From contig NZ_CP150218.1 in assembly GCF_037969875.1 (NCBI RefSeq), forward strand, positions 5,704,001 through 5,768,000: DNA of 64,000 nt. The letters are read 5' to 3'. The notes beneath the pieces were generated by a model. That model worked only from the letters and a program-made list of their open reading frames with translations, had not been told where the DNA came from and ran no database searches. How positions within the stretch are numbered: the first letter of the stretch is position 1; each line of letters begins with the position of its first letter. This DNA comes from Paenibacillus sp. FSL R7-0337. GTDB taxonomy: Bacteria; Bacillota; Bacilli; Paenibacillales; Paenibacillaceae. A program made the position numbers and the translations under genes. Positions 34,573-43,856 of the stretch are shown here, one piece after another.

Positions 34573-36003
34573 TTAAATCCCTTCCCCAACTCGGTGAACC
34601 CGCAGCAGGTTAGTGGTTCCCGCGCAGTCTACAGGGACACCGGCGGTAATGAGCACCAAGTCGCCATTTTGTACGTATCCGGCAGACCTTGCCAGTTCAA
34701 CGGCGGCTTCTACGGCCGCATCAGTGCTGGAAGCAGACTCGTCGCGGAGCAGAGGAATTACACCCCAGGTCAAAGAAAGGGCATGTAGCACGCTCTCCTT
34801 AGTGGATACGGCGATGACTGGTGCAGCGGGCTTGTGCTTGGCGATCATCCGGGCAGTAAATCCGCTTTCGGTTAGGGCGAGAATAGCCTTGGCGGAGAGC
34901 GTGAGGGCAGTGCGGACAACAGATTCGCCGATGGCACCTGTTACGTCGATGGCAGTTTCATTACCCATGCAGTTACAGCGGCCATAGCTCCCCAGAACGG
35001 ACTCAGCGCGGGCGGCGATGCGGGCCATAGTCTGGACGGACTCCAGCGGGTACTTACCTGCGGCAGATTCACCAGACAGCATGACAGAATCGGTGCCATC
35101 AAAGATAGCGTTGGCGACGTCACTTGCTTCTGCACGGGTCGGACGCGGGTTCATCTGCATGGACTCCAGCATGTGAGTGGCGGTGATAACCGGTTTTCCG
35201 GCCAGATTACACTTCTTGATCATGTCTTTTTGAACCAGCGGCACCTCCTCCACCGGCAAGTCCACGCCCAGATCTCCGCGGGCAACCATTAGTCCGTCGG
35301 CTACGCTCAGGATGGCATCCAGGTTCTCCAGGCCCTCGTCATTTTCAATTTTGGCGATGATTTGGATATGGTCGGCCTTGTGTTTACTCAGAATATGTTT
35401 AATCTCAAGAATATCTGCAGCTTTGCGGACAAACGATTGAGCGATGATGTCGATATTCTGCTCAACGCCGAACTTGATGTGCAGGATGTCCTTCTCAGTT
35501 ACACCGGGAAGACTGGTTTTGATGCCGGGAACGTTGACACCCTTGCGCGGCTTCAGCTTGCCGCCGTTCTTGACGAGGCAGGTGATCTCGGTGCCTTCGG
35601 ACTTTACGACTTCCAAACGCAATAGACCATCATCAATCAGGATACTGCTGCCGGGCTTCACATCTTGGGGTAACTGCTTATAGGTGACTTGGATGCGGTT
35701 CTTCGTGCCGAGCACTTCCTCTGTGGTCAGAACCACTGTTCCCCCTGGTACCAATTCCACGTAGTCCGAGGCCATTTTGCCGATACGAATTTCCGGACCT
35801 TTGATGTCAAGCAGGACGGCCACATATTGGTTTAGCTCCTTGGCTGCTTCCCGGATGTGGCGGATGCGCTCTGCGTGCTCCTCCAGCTCACCGTGAGCTA
35901 AGTTCAGGCGGGCGACATTCATACCTGCTTGGATCAGCTTACGGAGCATTTCGGGGCTTTCGCTGGAGGGGCCGATGGTACAGACGATTTTAGTTTTGCT
36001 CAT
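34573..36003 (-). CDS. pyk: Pyruvate kinase (short form)
   Basis: 476-aa glycolytic enzyme making pyruvate and ATP from PEP and ADP. Barrel and B-domain motifs are present: KIVCTIGPSS, LLDIKGPEIR, IIAKIEN, the active-site MVARGDLGV and ITATHMLESM. It lacks the ~110-aa C-terminal PEP-utiliser-like extension usual in Bacillus Pyk (585 aa), and has LAHG and SGES where FSHG and SGET are usual. It may be a second isozyme. Divergently paired with a LysR regulator (139-bp gap), which probably controls it. Confidence 0.95.
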   Translation of the reverse strand: MSKTKIVCTIGPSSESPEMLRKLIQAGMNVARLNLAHGELEEHAERIRHIREAAKELNQYVAVLLDIKGPEIRIGKMASDYVELVPGGTVVLTTEEVLGTKNRIQVTYKQLPQDVKPGSSILIDDGLLRLEVVKSEGTEITCLVKNGGKLKPRKGVNVPGIKTSLPGVTEKDILHIKFGVEQNIDIIAQSFVRKAADILEIKHILSKHKADHIQIIAKIENDEGLENLDAILSVADGLMVARGDLGVDLPVEEVPLVQKDMIKKCNLAGKPVITATHMLESMQMNPRPTRAEASDVANAIFDGTDSVMLSGESAAGKYPLESVQTMARIAARAESVLGSYGRCNCMGNETAIDVTGAIGESVVRTALTLSAKAILALTESGFTARMIAKHKPAAPVIAVSTKESVLHALSLTWGVIPLLRDESASSTDAAVEAAVELARSAGYVQNGDLVLITAGVPVDCAGTTNLLRVHRVGEGI

Positions 36004-36142
36004 GAAATTCTCTCCTTCATCGATAAATTATTTTACCTTGTGAAAATTTTCCCTTATCCTTACAATAAAGCATAATGATTCATCAGAAAAATATATATAA
36101 TTTCGTTCTTCATTAATTTTGATGTAGGAGGCAGGTCATCTT

Positions 36143-37045
36143 ATGAATCTTCATGCCCTTAAAATATTTCACACCATCTCTGAAAAAGGCGGAGTCACCC
36201 GCGCTGCGGAGGAATTGCGGATTAGTCAGCCTGCGGTTACGGCCCAGGTACGCAATCTGGAGAAGGAATTAGGCATACAACTGTTAGCCCCCAAGGGGCG
36301 TGGTATCTTAGTGACCGATGCGGGTCAGATGCTGGCCAGTCATGCCAAACGATTGTTTGCATTGGAGCGTGAGCTGGATGAGGCAGTCCGTGAATACAAG
36401 GCCGGGTTCAGCGGTATCCTGCGGATTGTCGCCACCTATCTGCCTGCTAATCTCCTGCTGCCGGAATGGCTGGCACGCTACAAGCAGGAGCATCCTTCCG
36501 TGGAGGTGGTCTTGAATACTGCGAATTCCCGGGAAGCGGTGGAGGGGCTACTACATTACGATGCCGAGGTAGCCGTATACGGAGGCGGCTGGGAGGAGCA
36601 ACCGGGTATTGAATGGGAGGAGCTTCTGGAGGATGAGCTCTGGTTCATCGTCCCGAAAAACCATCCATACGGAGGAAAGGAAATTACTTTAGCGGAAATG
36701 ATGAAGGTTCCCTTCATTCTGCGTGAAGAAGGAAGTTCAACCCGGGAGCGTCTCTTCTCTTTATGTCGGGCTTTGAACGTCAGTCCTCCCAAGGTCGGTC
36801 TACAATTTAATGGGGTGAACGAGATGGTTCGGGCCGTCATCGCGGGCTATGGAGCCATCTTCATCTCCTCCCTGGCGGTAAGGGACAATGTGGAGCGCGG
36901 GGAAGTGGAGCGTGTGATGGTTAACGGCACTTCGCTGCTAAATCCGATTGCCGTCTGTACCCGGAAACAGGAGGCATTGTCGCCAGCGGCAGCAGCATTT
37001 CTCTCACTGGTCCGGGAGCAGTCGAAAGGGTGGGCAAGGAATTAA
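36143..37045 (+). CDS. LysR family transcriptional regulator
   Basis: 300 aa. N-terminal winged HTH (LKIFHTISEKGGVTRAAEEL, SQPAVTAQVRNLEKELGIQL), then the two-lobed effector domain (LRIVATYLPANLLLPEW; IVPKNHPYGG; NEMVRAVIAGYGAIFISSLA). Strong TAGGAGG site. Divergent from the pyruvate kinase gene; the AT-rich shared gap (TATATAAT at about 36096) probably holds overlapping promoters. Effector unknown. Confidence 0.92.
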   Translation: MNLHALKIFHTISEKGGVTRAAEELRISQPAVTAQVRNLEKELGIQLLAPKGRGILVTDAGQMLASHAKRLFALERELDEAVREYKAGFSGILRIVATYLPANLLLPEWLARYKQEHPSVEVVLNTANSREAVEGLLHYDAEVAVYGGGWEEQPGIEWEELLEDELWFIVPKNHPYGGKEITLAEMMKVPFILREEGSSTRERLFSLCRALNVSPPKVGLQFNGVNEMVRAVIAGYGAIFISSLAVRDNVERGEVERVMVNGTSLLNPIAVCTRKQEALSPAAAAFLSLVREQSKGWARN

Positions 37046-37142
37046 CTTTTCGATGGGGCAAATCACACCCTTGTCATTGGTCGATACAGTGTTGAGAGGT
37101 TTAGGATTGTGCAGAATTTGGTAGGAGAGGTACAATAAAAAC

Positions 37143-37289
37143 AAGAATCGGCGCGAATGCCAAGCTCCCATGAAATCCCCGGGTCCTTTTCAAGAATTGA
37201 AATGGGAAATAGATAGTGAATTGATACGGAGAAAGCATGAGTTTTGCTGTTTTCCGCTGTCGTACTCCGTGTGGAGCGCATGGCTAGGA
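37143..37289. CRISPR. Decayed CRISPR leader plus one degenerate repeat (remnant 1)
   Basis: Starting near 37143 the sequence (AGAATCGGCGCGAATGCCAA, then GCTCC-ATGAAATC) matches the leader-like sequence at 53401-53440. It ends, 116 nt on, in TTTCCGCT followed by a degenerate type I-C-like repeat (GTCGTACTCCGTGTGGAGCG at 37259). No second repeat, spacer or cas gene is visible. It fills the gap between the LysR gene and the creatininase-like gene. Confidence 0.55.
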
Positions 37290-37374
37290 GAGTTCGAGGC
37301 AAGCTGATCGAGGAGGGGATCGAAGGTTAGTCGTGCTTATCAAGTAACCTAGATCAACAATGAAGGAGCTAACC

Positions 37375-38133
37375 ATGCTAGATTATACAAATACCACAAC
37401 AGAATTATCTTTAAGCGGCATTGACACTGTAGTCATATCCGTTGGGGCTACAGAGCAATTTGGGCCTTATTTGCCAATGCATATAGACAGTTTGATTGCT
37501 GAGCTTTACGCCAATGAATATGGTAAAGCACTAAATGCATACGTTTTGCCCGTTTTACCCTTCAATACCTCGGAAGAACATGCAGCGTTCAAAGGAACAG
37601 TGACTGTTAGTCCTAATATTTTGACTGCTATGCTTGAAGATATAATATTGGGCTTGAGAAGACAAGGTTTCAAGAAATATCTCCTATGTTCAGGGCATGG
37701 TGGAGCATATTGGTATAACGCATTTATTAAACATATGAATTATAAATATCAAGACATCATTGTTATTTACCCCGGTTATAACGGTTCGTGGGATAATGCA
37801 GTGAAGGCCGCTGGATTAGATGGACGCAATGAAATACATGGTGGGTTAACTGGTGTTTGTACGGCAATGTGGTTATGTCCTGAGCTAGTAAAGTTAGAAG
37901 CCATGGGCTCTGAAATACCGGAAGAAAACAATAGATATTCCGATTATATTGGCTGGGACAAACTTACAGAGGATGGTAACTGGGGAGTTTTTATCAAAGG
38001 ACAATACAGTGAAGAAGAGCTTGCTGCAAAAGGAAAGATCTTATGGATGACACTGATTAAAGATCAATGTGATGGATTAAAAGAATATCTCGAAGAAGCC
38101 TATGTTAGGAAAATCGGGGAGAAGTACAACTAA
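37375..38133 (+). CDS. Creatininase-family protein with altered metal site
   Basis: 252 aa, PF02633 fold. Recognised by VISVGATEQFGPYLPMHIDS, SGHGGAYWYNA and NEIHGGLTGVCTAMW. In characterised creatininase/FAPy-amidohydrolase proteins the first motif is EQHGPHLP, with Glu and His binding metal; here the first His is Phe and the second is Tyr, while Glu, the Asp of HID and the later His remain. Activity may therefore be changed. Start ATG at 37375 six bases after AAGGAG rather than the in-frame ATG at 37360. Confidence 0.8.
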   Translation: MLDYTNTTTELSLSGIDTVVISVGATEQFGPYLPMHIDSLIAELYANEYGKALNAYVLPVLPFNTSEEHAAFKGTVTVSPNILTAMLEDIILGLRRQGFKKYLLCSGHGGAYWYNAFIKHMNYKYQDIIVIYPGYNGSWDNAVKAAGLDGRNEIHGGLTGVCTAMWLCPELVKLEAMGSEIPEENNRYSDYIGWDKLTEDGNWGVFIKGQYSEEELAAKGKILWMTLIKDQCDGLKEYLEEAYVRKIGEKYN

Positions 38134-38231
38134 TGAATACCGTAAACATCCTATACCAAGTAGCCTTAAATAATGGATAGTAAAAAATCCCACCCAAAGG
38201 AGGAGACGTTCCTTAGCGTCACACACCCATC

Positions 38232-39152
38232 ATGCGAGTCAATCGATTACTCTCCATGCTGCTAATCATCTCCGGTCAAGGTACGGTAACGGGCAAGGAG
38301 CTTGCTGAGCATTTCGAGGTATCCTTGCGGACGATCTACCGGGATATTGAGAAAATAAGCGAAGCCGGCATACCGGTTGCATCGACCAGCGGCAAGGGTG
38401 GAGGATACTATATTATGGACAGCTATAATGTAAGCAATCTCTTTCTTAATGGGGACGAAGCTCATACGTTTGTAGCTGTAATGAAGAATTTACACGGCTT
38501 GTTTGGCCGGAACGAAGCTTTTAATGACATTCTGCTGAAGGTTGAACATACCTATAAGCGGGAATCCAATCAGGATAAACTGACTCTGGATTTGTCCCAT
38601 TTCAGTATGGAAAAGGAGATTAAAGAGTACCTCGGGATTATAAGCGAAGCCATCACGGAGAATAGGCTGCTGGTGTTCGACTACATTAACCGGGATATGG
38701 AATACCTGGAGCGGACGGTCGAGCCGGGCTGGATTGACTTTCGTCACGGCCATTGGTATGTGATCGGCTTCTGCCGGGTCAGAAACGACTATCGCAGATT
38801 CAAGCTTGTGCGGATCAGACAATTGGAGCTGGGGCCGTCTTTTGCCAAAAGAGATGTGCCGGATGCGCGGATTGCCGAGGTCATTGAACACAATTATTCG
38901 CAGGCGGGCATACAGGTTGTGTTGAGATTCACTTCGCGAATTGGCGCGCAGCTTACCGAGTATTTTGAGAAAGAGAAGATTAGCCTGGGTGAAGATGGCT
39001 TCTATCTCGTTACGGATACTTTTCCTCATGAGGAGGGTCTGCTGAAATTCATTCTAAGCTTCGGCAGGGAGTGCGAGCTGTTGGAGCCTCGGGGATTACG
39101 GGCCGAGCTGCAGCAATATATGCACAATATGCTTTTATCCTACAATGACTGA
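38232..39152 (+). CDS. YafY-type HTH/WYL-domain regulator
   Basis: 306 aa. N-terminal HTH_11/DeoR-like winged helix (RVNRLLSMLLIISGQGTVTG, LAEHFEVSLRTIYRDIEKI), then a WYL domain (LERTVEPGWIDFRHGHWYVIGFCRVRNDYRRFKLVRI) and WCX C-terminus. WYL domains bind ligands or nucleic acids and often regulate stress or defence genes. The only good ribosome site (AAAGGAGGAG) is 26 nt before the ATG, so initiation may be weak. Ends in a terminator overlapping its stop. Downstream genes are on the same strand. Confidence 0.88.
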   Translation: MRVNRLLSMLLIISGQGTVTGKELAEHFEVSLRTIYRDIEKISEAGIPVASTSGKGGGYYIMDSYNVSNLFLNGDEAHTFVAVMKNLHGLFGRNEAFNDILLKVEHTYKRESNQDKLTLDLSHFSMEKEIKEYLGIISEAITENRLLVFDYINRDMEYLERTVEPGWIDFRHGHWYVIGFCRVRNDYRRFKLVRIRQLELGPSFAKRDVPDARIAEVIEHNYSQAGIQVVLRFTSRIGAQLTEYFEKEKISLGEDGFYLVTDTFPHEEGLLKFILSFGRECELLEPRGLRAELQQYMHNMLLSYND

Positions 39153-39178
39153 CCCCCTGGTGTCAGTCATTGTATTTT
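39141..39178 (+). terminator. Rho-independent terminator
   Basis: TACAATGACTGAC (39141-39153) pairs perfectly with GTCAGTCATTGTA (39162-39174), followed by TTTTAT. It overlaps the stop codon of the WYL regulator. Confidence 0.8.
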
Positions 39179-39245
39179 ATAGTAGGGATATTGCCGGGAG
39201 AAATACATACCGCCGCTATAACTAGGTTAGGAGTGAACCGACTAG

Positions 39246-40163
39246 ATGAAAGCCTGCATTTTGGACGAAGAAGTCAATGAATGGGGTACGAAGGACACAC
39301 GGACAGAACTGATACACAAGCTGCACAGATTGGAGGAAGAACAGTATATCCTGCGAGAGGGAGAAAGCTTCCAAGACTTCACCGATCTGATGCTGAGGCA
39401 TATGGGTGACCCGGAGCCTGAGCTTCGTGAGCATATTTACTCTACCTTTTACATATGGCTGAAGCGCGATAATAAGCTCACAGCTGAGGAAATGCGGCAT
39501 CTATTAACTGTCTTGCTGGACGACCAGCATTTGTTCTACCGGATTGGAAGTGAGGGCGGTCACAGTGTACTAACCAGGGCATTCGCGGTTCTGCCTATCG
39601 CTCTTATTATGCAGCGGGACAGGATTCATCCGTTCTTACCGCCAAAAGACTTCCAGTATCTAAAGCTGTCCTTGCTTCGCTACTATCAGGAGGAGAAGGA
39701 CCTGCGCGGTTATCTGGCAGCCGAAGGCTGGGCTCATGCCGCAGCTCACGGGGCAGATGCTCTGGAGGAGCTGATCCGCTATGAGGAAAGTGACATTGCG
39801 GTGCAGCATGAGGTGTTAGAGGCGATTACAGGAATGCTGCATAACGGTGTTCGGATTTTTGACGAGGAGGAAGACGAACGCATGGCTAGTGTTGTGGAAA
39901 CGATGATCCGCGAAAAGCTGCTTCCGCAACAGGAGATTGCCGGCTGGATTCATAGCTTGTCGCAGTGCATGGAATGGCCGGATACACGCGCACAGAGAGT
40001 CGCCAGAGTGAATGGGAAAAATATCGTGCGCAGCCTGTATTTCAGAACGATTGCCCGGAATGACGGGAATTATCTTACACTCACCAGCGCCATGCTGACG
40101 GCTGAAGCTAAATTAAACTGCTTTAACGAGGCAAATCATACATATGGAGGTAACGAAGCATGA
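39246..40163 (+). CDS. DUF2785-like helical protein
   Basis: 305 aa, mostly alpha-helical. DEEVNEWGTKDTRTELI near the start, LLDDQHLFYRIGSEGGHSVLTRAFAVL in the middle and GWAHAAAHGADALEEL are typical of DUF2785 proteins. The conserved His pair (GWAHAAAHGAD) suggests a metal or substrate site. Function unknown. Overlaps the S51 peptidase gene by 4 nt (ATGA), so they form an operon. Confidence 0.65.
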   Translation: MKACILDEEVNEWGTKDTRTELIHKLHRLEEEQYILREGESFQDFTDLMLRHMGDPEPELREHIYSTFYIWLKRDNKLTAEEMRHLLTVLLDDQHLFYRIGSEGGHSVLTRAFAVLPIALIMQRDRIHPFLPPKDFQYLKLSLLRYYQEEKDLRGYLAAEGWAHAAAHGADALEELIRYEESDIAVQHEVLEAITGMLHNGVRIFDEEEDERMASVVETMIREKLLPQQEIAGWIHSLSQCMEWPDTRAQRVARVNGKNIVRSLYFRTIARNDGNYLTLTSAMLTAEAKLNCFNEANHTYGGNEA

Positions 40164-40822
40164 GTACTCACTATTATTTCAGTTGGTTTAATGGCATTTT
40201 GCCAGAGGGGCTGATGCAATGGTTGCAGGAGGATATTCAAGACAGACAATCGCTTGTTATGATTAGCGCTCAACCCTCTGATTTTGATGATGAACAGATT
40301 AACCTTGAGGATATAACGGAATGGACATGGCTCCATCAGGCTAATCTTAGGTTTGATGAGTATCATTTCATCGATTACCGCATGCAGAAGGAAGAGGCCC
40401 GGCAATGGATTCAGAACGCGTCGGTCATTTTATTATGTGGGGGATATCCAGTTCAGCAGCATAATTTTTTGGCGGAATACGATTTGACGAATGTGATTAG
40501 AAATAGCAATGCAGTTATCCTGGGAGCTAGCGCCGGTTCGTTGAACATGTCTGCCAAATGGGTAACCTCGCATAACGCCGCCCATTCAGTGGAAATAGAT
40601 ACAATTCATGATGGGTTGGGCTTTGATCCGTTTGCCTATGAATCACACTCGCAACGCGACTATGCCTCGTTTATCCAAGGCTACCTGTTCCCCTTATCGG
40701 AGGAGATCGATGTATATGCGGCAGAGCAGGAGAGTGCGATTCGTGTAAAAGACGGCAAAATCGAAATAATGGGTCCGGTATATTATATATCCCGCTCGAA
40801 GATTCAGAGAATAAGCGTATGA
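40160..40822 (+). CDS. Peptidase S51 (dipeptidase E/cyanophycinase-like) protein
   Basis: 220 aa. The nucleophile motif GASAGSLNMS (Ser ~125) follows ILLCGGYPVQQHNFL, and a later His (YESHSQRDY) matches the catalytic His position. S51 enzymes cleave Asp-X dipeptides or cyanophycin. Cytosolic, no signal. Strong GGAGGT site and translational coupling with the DUF2785 gene. Confidence 0.82.
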   Translation: MSTHYYFSWFNGILPEGLMQWLQEDIQDRQSLVMISAQPSDFDDEQINLEDITEWTWLHQANLRFDEYHFIDYRMQKEEARQWIQNASVILLCGGYPVQQHNFLAEYDLTNVIRNSNAVILGASAGSLNMSAKWVTSHNAAHSVEIDTIHDGLGFDPFAYESHSQRDYASFIQGYLFPLSEEIDVYAAEQESAIRVKDGKIEIMGPVYYISRSKIQRISV

Positions 40823-40925
40823 CCACGGATTAGTATCCGATTGAAGCATTGCTAGACTAATTGTTGCTCCTTACCTCATTGGGTAGTATAATTCTTCCAA
40901 ATATGATGCGTGAGGAGATTGAAAA

Positions 40926-41384
40926 ATGACTGAACAAACAGTAGATAGTAGAATAGCAACATTAGGAATCGTCCTCCCCAATGCAAGCGAACCAGCAGCT
41001 AAGTACGCAAACTTCGTTAAAGTAAACGGGTTATTGTATGTTTCAGGTAAGGGACCTGCTGGAACGCCTAAAGGAAAGTTAGGTCAAGAGTATACAACCG
41101 CAGAAGGTTATCAGTTTGCACGGCAGGCTGGGATTGAAATTATGGCTGTACTAAAAGCTGCTTTAGGTACACTGGATAAAGTGAAACGAGTGGTTAAAAT
41201 TCAGGGCTTTGTTAATGCGGTCGCTAATTTTGAAGAACATCATAAAGTGTTAAATGGTTGTTCTGATCTTATGTTGGATGTTTTCGGAGAAAAGGGTGTC
41301 CATGCACGATCAGTGTTTGGAGCTGTTTCGGTTAGAGATAATCTTCCAATCATTATTGATTCAATATTTGAGGTTGAAGAATAA
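40926..41384 (+). CDS. RidA (YjgF/YER057c/UK114) family protein
   Basis: 152 aa, reactive enamine/imine deaminase family, longer subtype. ASEPAAKYANFVKVNGLLYVSGKGP, then AGIEIMAVLKAALGTLDKVKRVVKIQGFVN, NGCSDLMLDVFGEKGVHARS and GAVSVRDNLPIIIDSIFEVEE, the usual C-terminal order; the Arg of ARSVFGAVSV is the substrate carboxylate contact. GAGGAG site. A broken near-copy lies at 32674, with matching upstream sequence, so this locus was duplicated. Confidence 0.92.
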   Translation: MTEQTVDSRIATLGIVLPNASEPAAKYANFVKVNGLLYVSGKGPAGTPKGKLGQEYTTAEGYQFARQAGIEIMAVLKAALGTLDKVKRVVKIQGFVNAVANFEEHHKVLNGCSDLMLDVFGEKGVHARSVFGAVSVRDNLPIIIDSIFEVEE

Positions 41385-41410
41385 AGGAGAACCCAGGAGG
41401 AACCATTGGA

Positions 41411-42403
41411 ATGGACTTTCGGTTAAGACTTGATGGTGCATTAGACGAAATATATGAACCGCTATGGCAGTTACGGATTCAGCTCACCGATGAAGAAAAA
41501 GCGCTGCTCCGAAGCAAGAAGGTGCGGCGGCTTCATTACATTCGGCATGGAGGAGCTTCTTTCATCAATACCCACCATACCTACAGCCGCTTACAGCACA
41601 CGTTAGGTGTATTTGCGCTTATAGCGCATTTTGAGCCGGATAATCATACGTTGCGGGCAGCAGCATTACTGCATGATATCGGGCATGCGCCTTTCAGTCA
41701 TACACTAGAATCCCTTCCAGGCGTGGATCATCATGAATGGACGCGGGAGGCCGTGTTTTCACAGGAGATTGTCGACATCCTAGTCCGTGCAAATATTCGT
41801 ACAACTGATGTTATGGACTATATAGATGGATCAAAGCGAAGCCTATTGAGGAACAAGGACGGAATTCTTCATGCAGATCACCTGGACTCCTGGGTCAGAA
41901 GTGCATTTGTCGGCGGTTATCTGACTATTTCGACTGGTGAACTTTTTGAAGCGATGAGCTATACAAATGAAAATCTCCAGTTCACACTCGAAGCTGGCAA
42001 GCAGGTCACCGAGCTCATATGGGAAGAAGCTCGTATGCAAGCTTCCCCGGCTAACATTGGCGTAAACGCGATCATGAGGAGGCTGGTGAGCCGCTTAGTA
42101 CATAAGGACGCATTCGAAGCAGCGAAGTTGCCAATCATGATGGATACGCATATCGAGCAGTTGCTTTATAGTGATCCAGACACACGGGAAGAGTATGAGA
42201 AGTTGCTCATGGAATCATGGCGAATTCGTGTGTCGCGGGAAAAGCCTGCTTTTCCAGTGGAAACGGCAGTACTGAGTAAGCTCTATCTCGCAATGCCGCT
42301 CATCCAAGGTGTGTTGATCACCGAATGTTCGCAAGACTGCCTCGCTACGATCAACCAGCTTACAGAGCTGCTAGGCACGTACTACGTTTGGTGGGAGCTT
42401 TAA
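41411..42403 (+). CDS. HD-domain phosphohydrolase
   Basis: 330 aa. HD-superfamily metal site: His63 (RLQHTLGV), His88/Asp89 (ALLHDIGHAPFSH) and the later Asp of HADHLDSWVRSAF. Order matches SAMHD1/dGTPase-like bacterial HD proteins (YdhJ type), which hydrolyse nucleotides. Located 26 nt after RidA with an AGGAGG site, so likely co-transcribed. Specific substrate not assignable. Confidence 0.88.
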   Translation: MDFRLRLDGALDEIYEPLWQLRIQLTDEEKALLRSKKVRRLHYIRHGGASFINTHHTYSRLQHTLGVFALIAHFEPDNHTLRAAALLHDIGHAPFSHTLESLPGVDHHEWTREAVFSQEIVDILVRANIRTTDVMDYIDGSKRSLLRNKDGILHADHLDSWVRSAFVGGYLTISTGELFEAMSYTNENLQFTLEAGKQVTELIWEEARMQASPANIGVNAIMRRLVSRLVHKDAFEAAKLPIMMDTHIEQLLYSDPDTREEYEKLLMESWRIRVSREKPAFPVETAVLSKLYLAMPLIQGVLITECSQDCLATINQLTELLGTYYVWWEL

Positions 42404-42516
42404 TATAGGATGAATCAACATCACGGTGCTGATAAACCTTTCTCGAATAATCACACTCTGGGCTTCTATGCATATAATTGATGATGTGATTATTTACATT
42501 TCTGGAGGTTAAGCTC

Positions 42517-42996
42517 ATGAATAGGATTTATCCGTATTGGTATAGATCACAATTTGTCCCCGTTTGGGCCACTACAACACAAGAAGCACTTGAATTAATA
42601 AGGAATGCGGTACAAGGTGAACGGAATGATGAACTTTTTTATGATCAACTCATCAAACTGGCTCCGAACCAAGAACAAGTTAACGTGATTACCTCTATCC
42701 GGAATGATGAAAGAGGACATAATCAAATGTTTCGGCAAATGTATAGGGAATTAACAGGACATGAAGTAACAGGAGTTAGCAACGAAGCTCCGGATAATGT
42801 TAATTCATATATTGCCGGGTTGCAACAAGCCTTCCAAGGTGAATTATCTGCTGTTGAGAAATATCGAAAGATATGGTTCGGTCTTCCGTACGGCATTTAC
42901 AAGGATACTCTGTATGGCATTATTCTGGATGAGCAAAAACATGCGGCTAAATATAACAATCTCCTGCTGCAAAACTTGGCTGCGAATCAGTTCTGA
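42517..42996 (+). CDS. Ferritin-like (rubrerythrin-type) protein
   Basis: 159 aa forming a four-helix bundle. The carboxylate-His pattern is visible: AVQGERNDELFY, SIRNDERGHNQMF, QGELSAVEKY and LDEQKHAAKYNNL, giving a candidate di-iron site of Glu/ExxH pairs. N-terminal YPYWYRSQF is aromatic-rich, as in spore-coat-associated ferritin-like proteins of Bacilli. Possible oxidative-stress or spore role (inference). Single gene with GGAGG site. Confidence 0.82.
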   Translation: MNRIYPYWYRSQFVPVWATTTQEALELIRNAVQGERNDELFYDQLIKLAPNQEQVNVITSIRNDERGHNQMFRQMYRELTGHEVTGVSNEAPDNVNSYIAGLQQAFQGELSAVEKYRKIWFGLPYGIYKDTLYGIILDEQKHAAKYNNLLLQNLAANQF

Positions 42997-43177
42997 TATC
43001 TCACGCACGGATAGGCCTCTTCTCTCATAGGGAGCGAAGGGGCCTCTTCGCTGATTAATACGCGTCTAGTTTTCACTGGCAGTATCTGTTACGTGTGCAT
43101 TAACACATTTTATTAATGAAACCTACCATTGGGATAATTCGTATTAATGGAAAAATATTCTGTTGAGGATGGTTATT

Positions 43178-43369
43178 ATGATTCAAGAAAACACAACTTG
43201 TAAAGCTTGTGGAGGTACTACCTTTGCTAAAGGTGAAGTGAACGCTGTGGATGCTAGATTAATGCCGATTGGTAAAACATTTTCTTTTGGCTCCCCGGTT
43301 ATATATACATTTTGTAAAAAGTGCGGAGAAGTAGTCTCCATTAGAGTTAAAAATCCGGATAAATTTTGA
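43178..43369 (+). CDS. Small zinc-ribbon protein
   Basis: 63 aa. Two CxxC pairs, CKACGG near the N-terminus and CKKCGE near the C-terminus, make a zinc ribbon. Start ATG at 43178 after TTGAGGATGG; the frame from 43163 (TTG) overlaps the site. Similar tiny proteins in Bacilli are of unknown function. Confidence 0.75.
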   Translation: MIQENTTCKACGGTTFAKGEVNAVDARLMPIGKTFSFGSPVIYTFCKKCGEVVSIRVKNPDKF

Positions 43370-43442
43370 ACATAACATTACAGCTTCATGTTTCAACTCA
43401 CAAAAGAAAGATGGAATTATTTGTAACTTGGAGGTGTGGCAC

Positions 43443-43535
43443 TTGACTAATAATCAATTAGTACCAGTTATTCTTGCGTTCCTCGCGGCTATTAGTTGTT
43501 GGACTGTGTTCCTAAGTAAGCGTAAGAAAAAGTAA
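43443..43535 (+). CDS. Tiny single-span membrane protein
   Basis: 30 aa, TTG start, six bases after TTGGAGGTG, a very strong ribosome site. The product is a short polar start, one hydrophobic helix (LVPVILAFLAAISCWTVFL) and a basic end (SKRKKK). Too small for most gene finders. No family recognised. It could be a toxin-like or regulatory micropeptide. The following stretch 43536-43856 holds only a possible hairpin (AGTGCAT/ATGCACT around 43570-43600). Confidence 0.5.
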   Translation: MTNNQLVPVILAFLAAISCWTVFLSKRKKK

Positions 43536-43856
43536 ATTGGTTTTTAGAGGGGAGATCCAAGCCCCCCCAGTGCATGGTAGCATGGATTATATGCACTGCG
43601 CATACGTATACCAATTTTTGTAGCTGTTTTTATTAAGCCCCTGGCGCTCAGTAACTTGTTTGTATCATTGTTCTTTCAATATATAATGGTTATGTGTCCT
43701 CTCCTTCGAGGGAGAGGGAGGTTAACCCTCCCACAATCCTTGTCCTCGGATTCTTCGTTCTCTACCCTAATTCGAGCGTTGCAATAAATGTATTGCAACC
43801 CTTTATTGTAATGGTATATATTGTATTTATATACCTTGTTGGAAGGATGATTTAAC

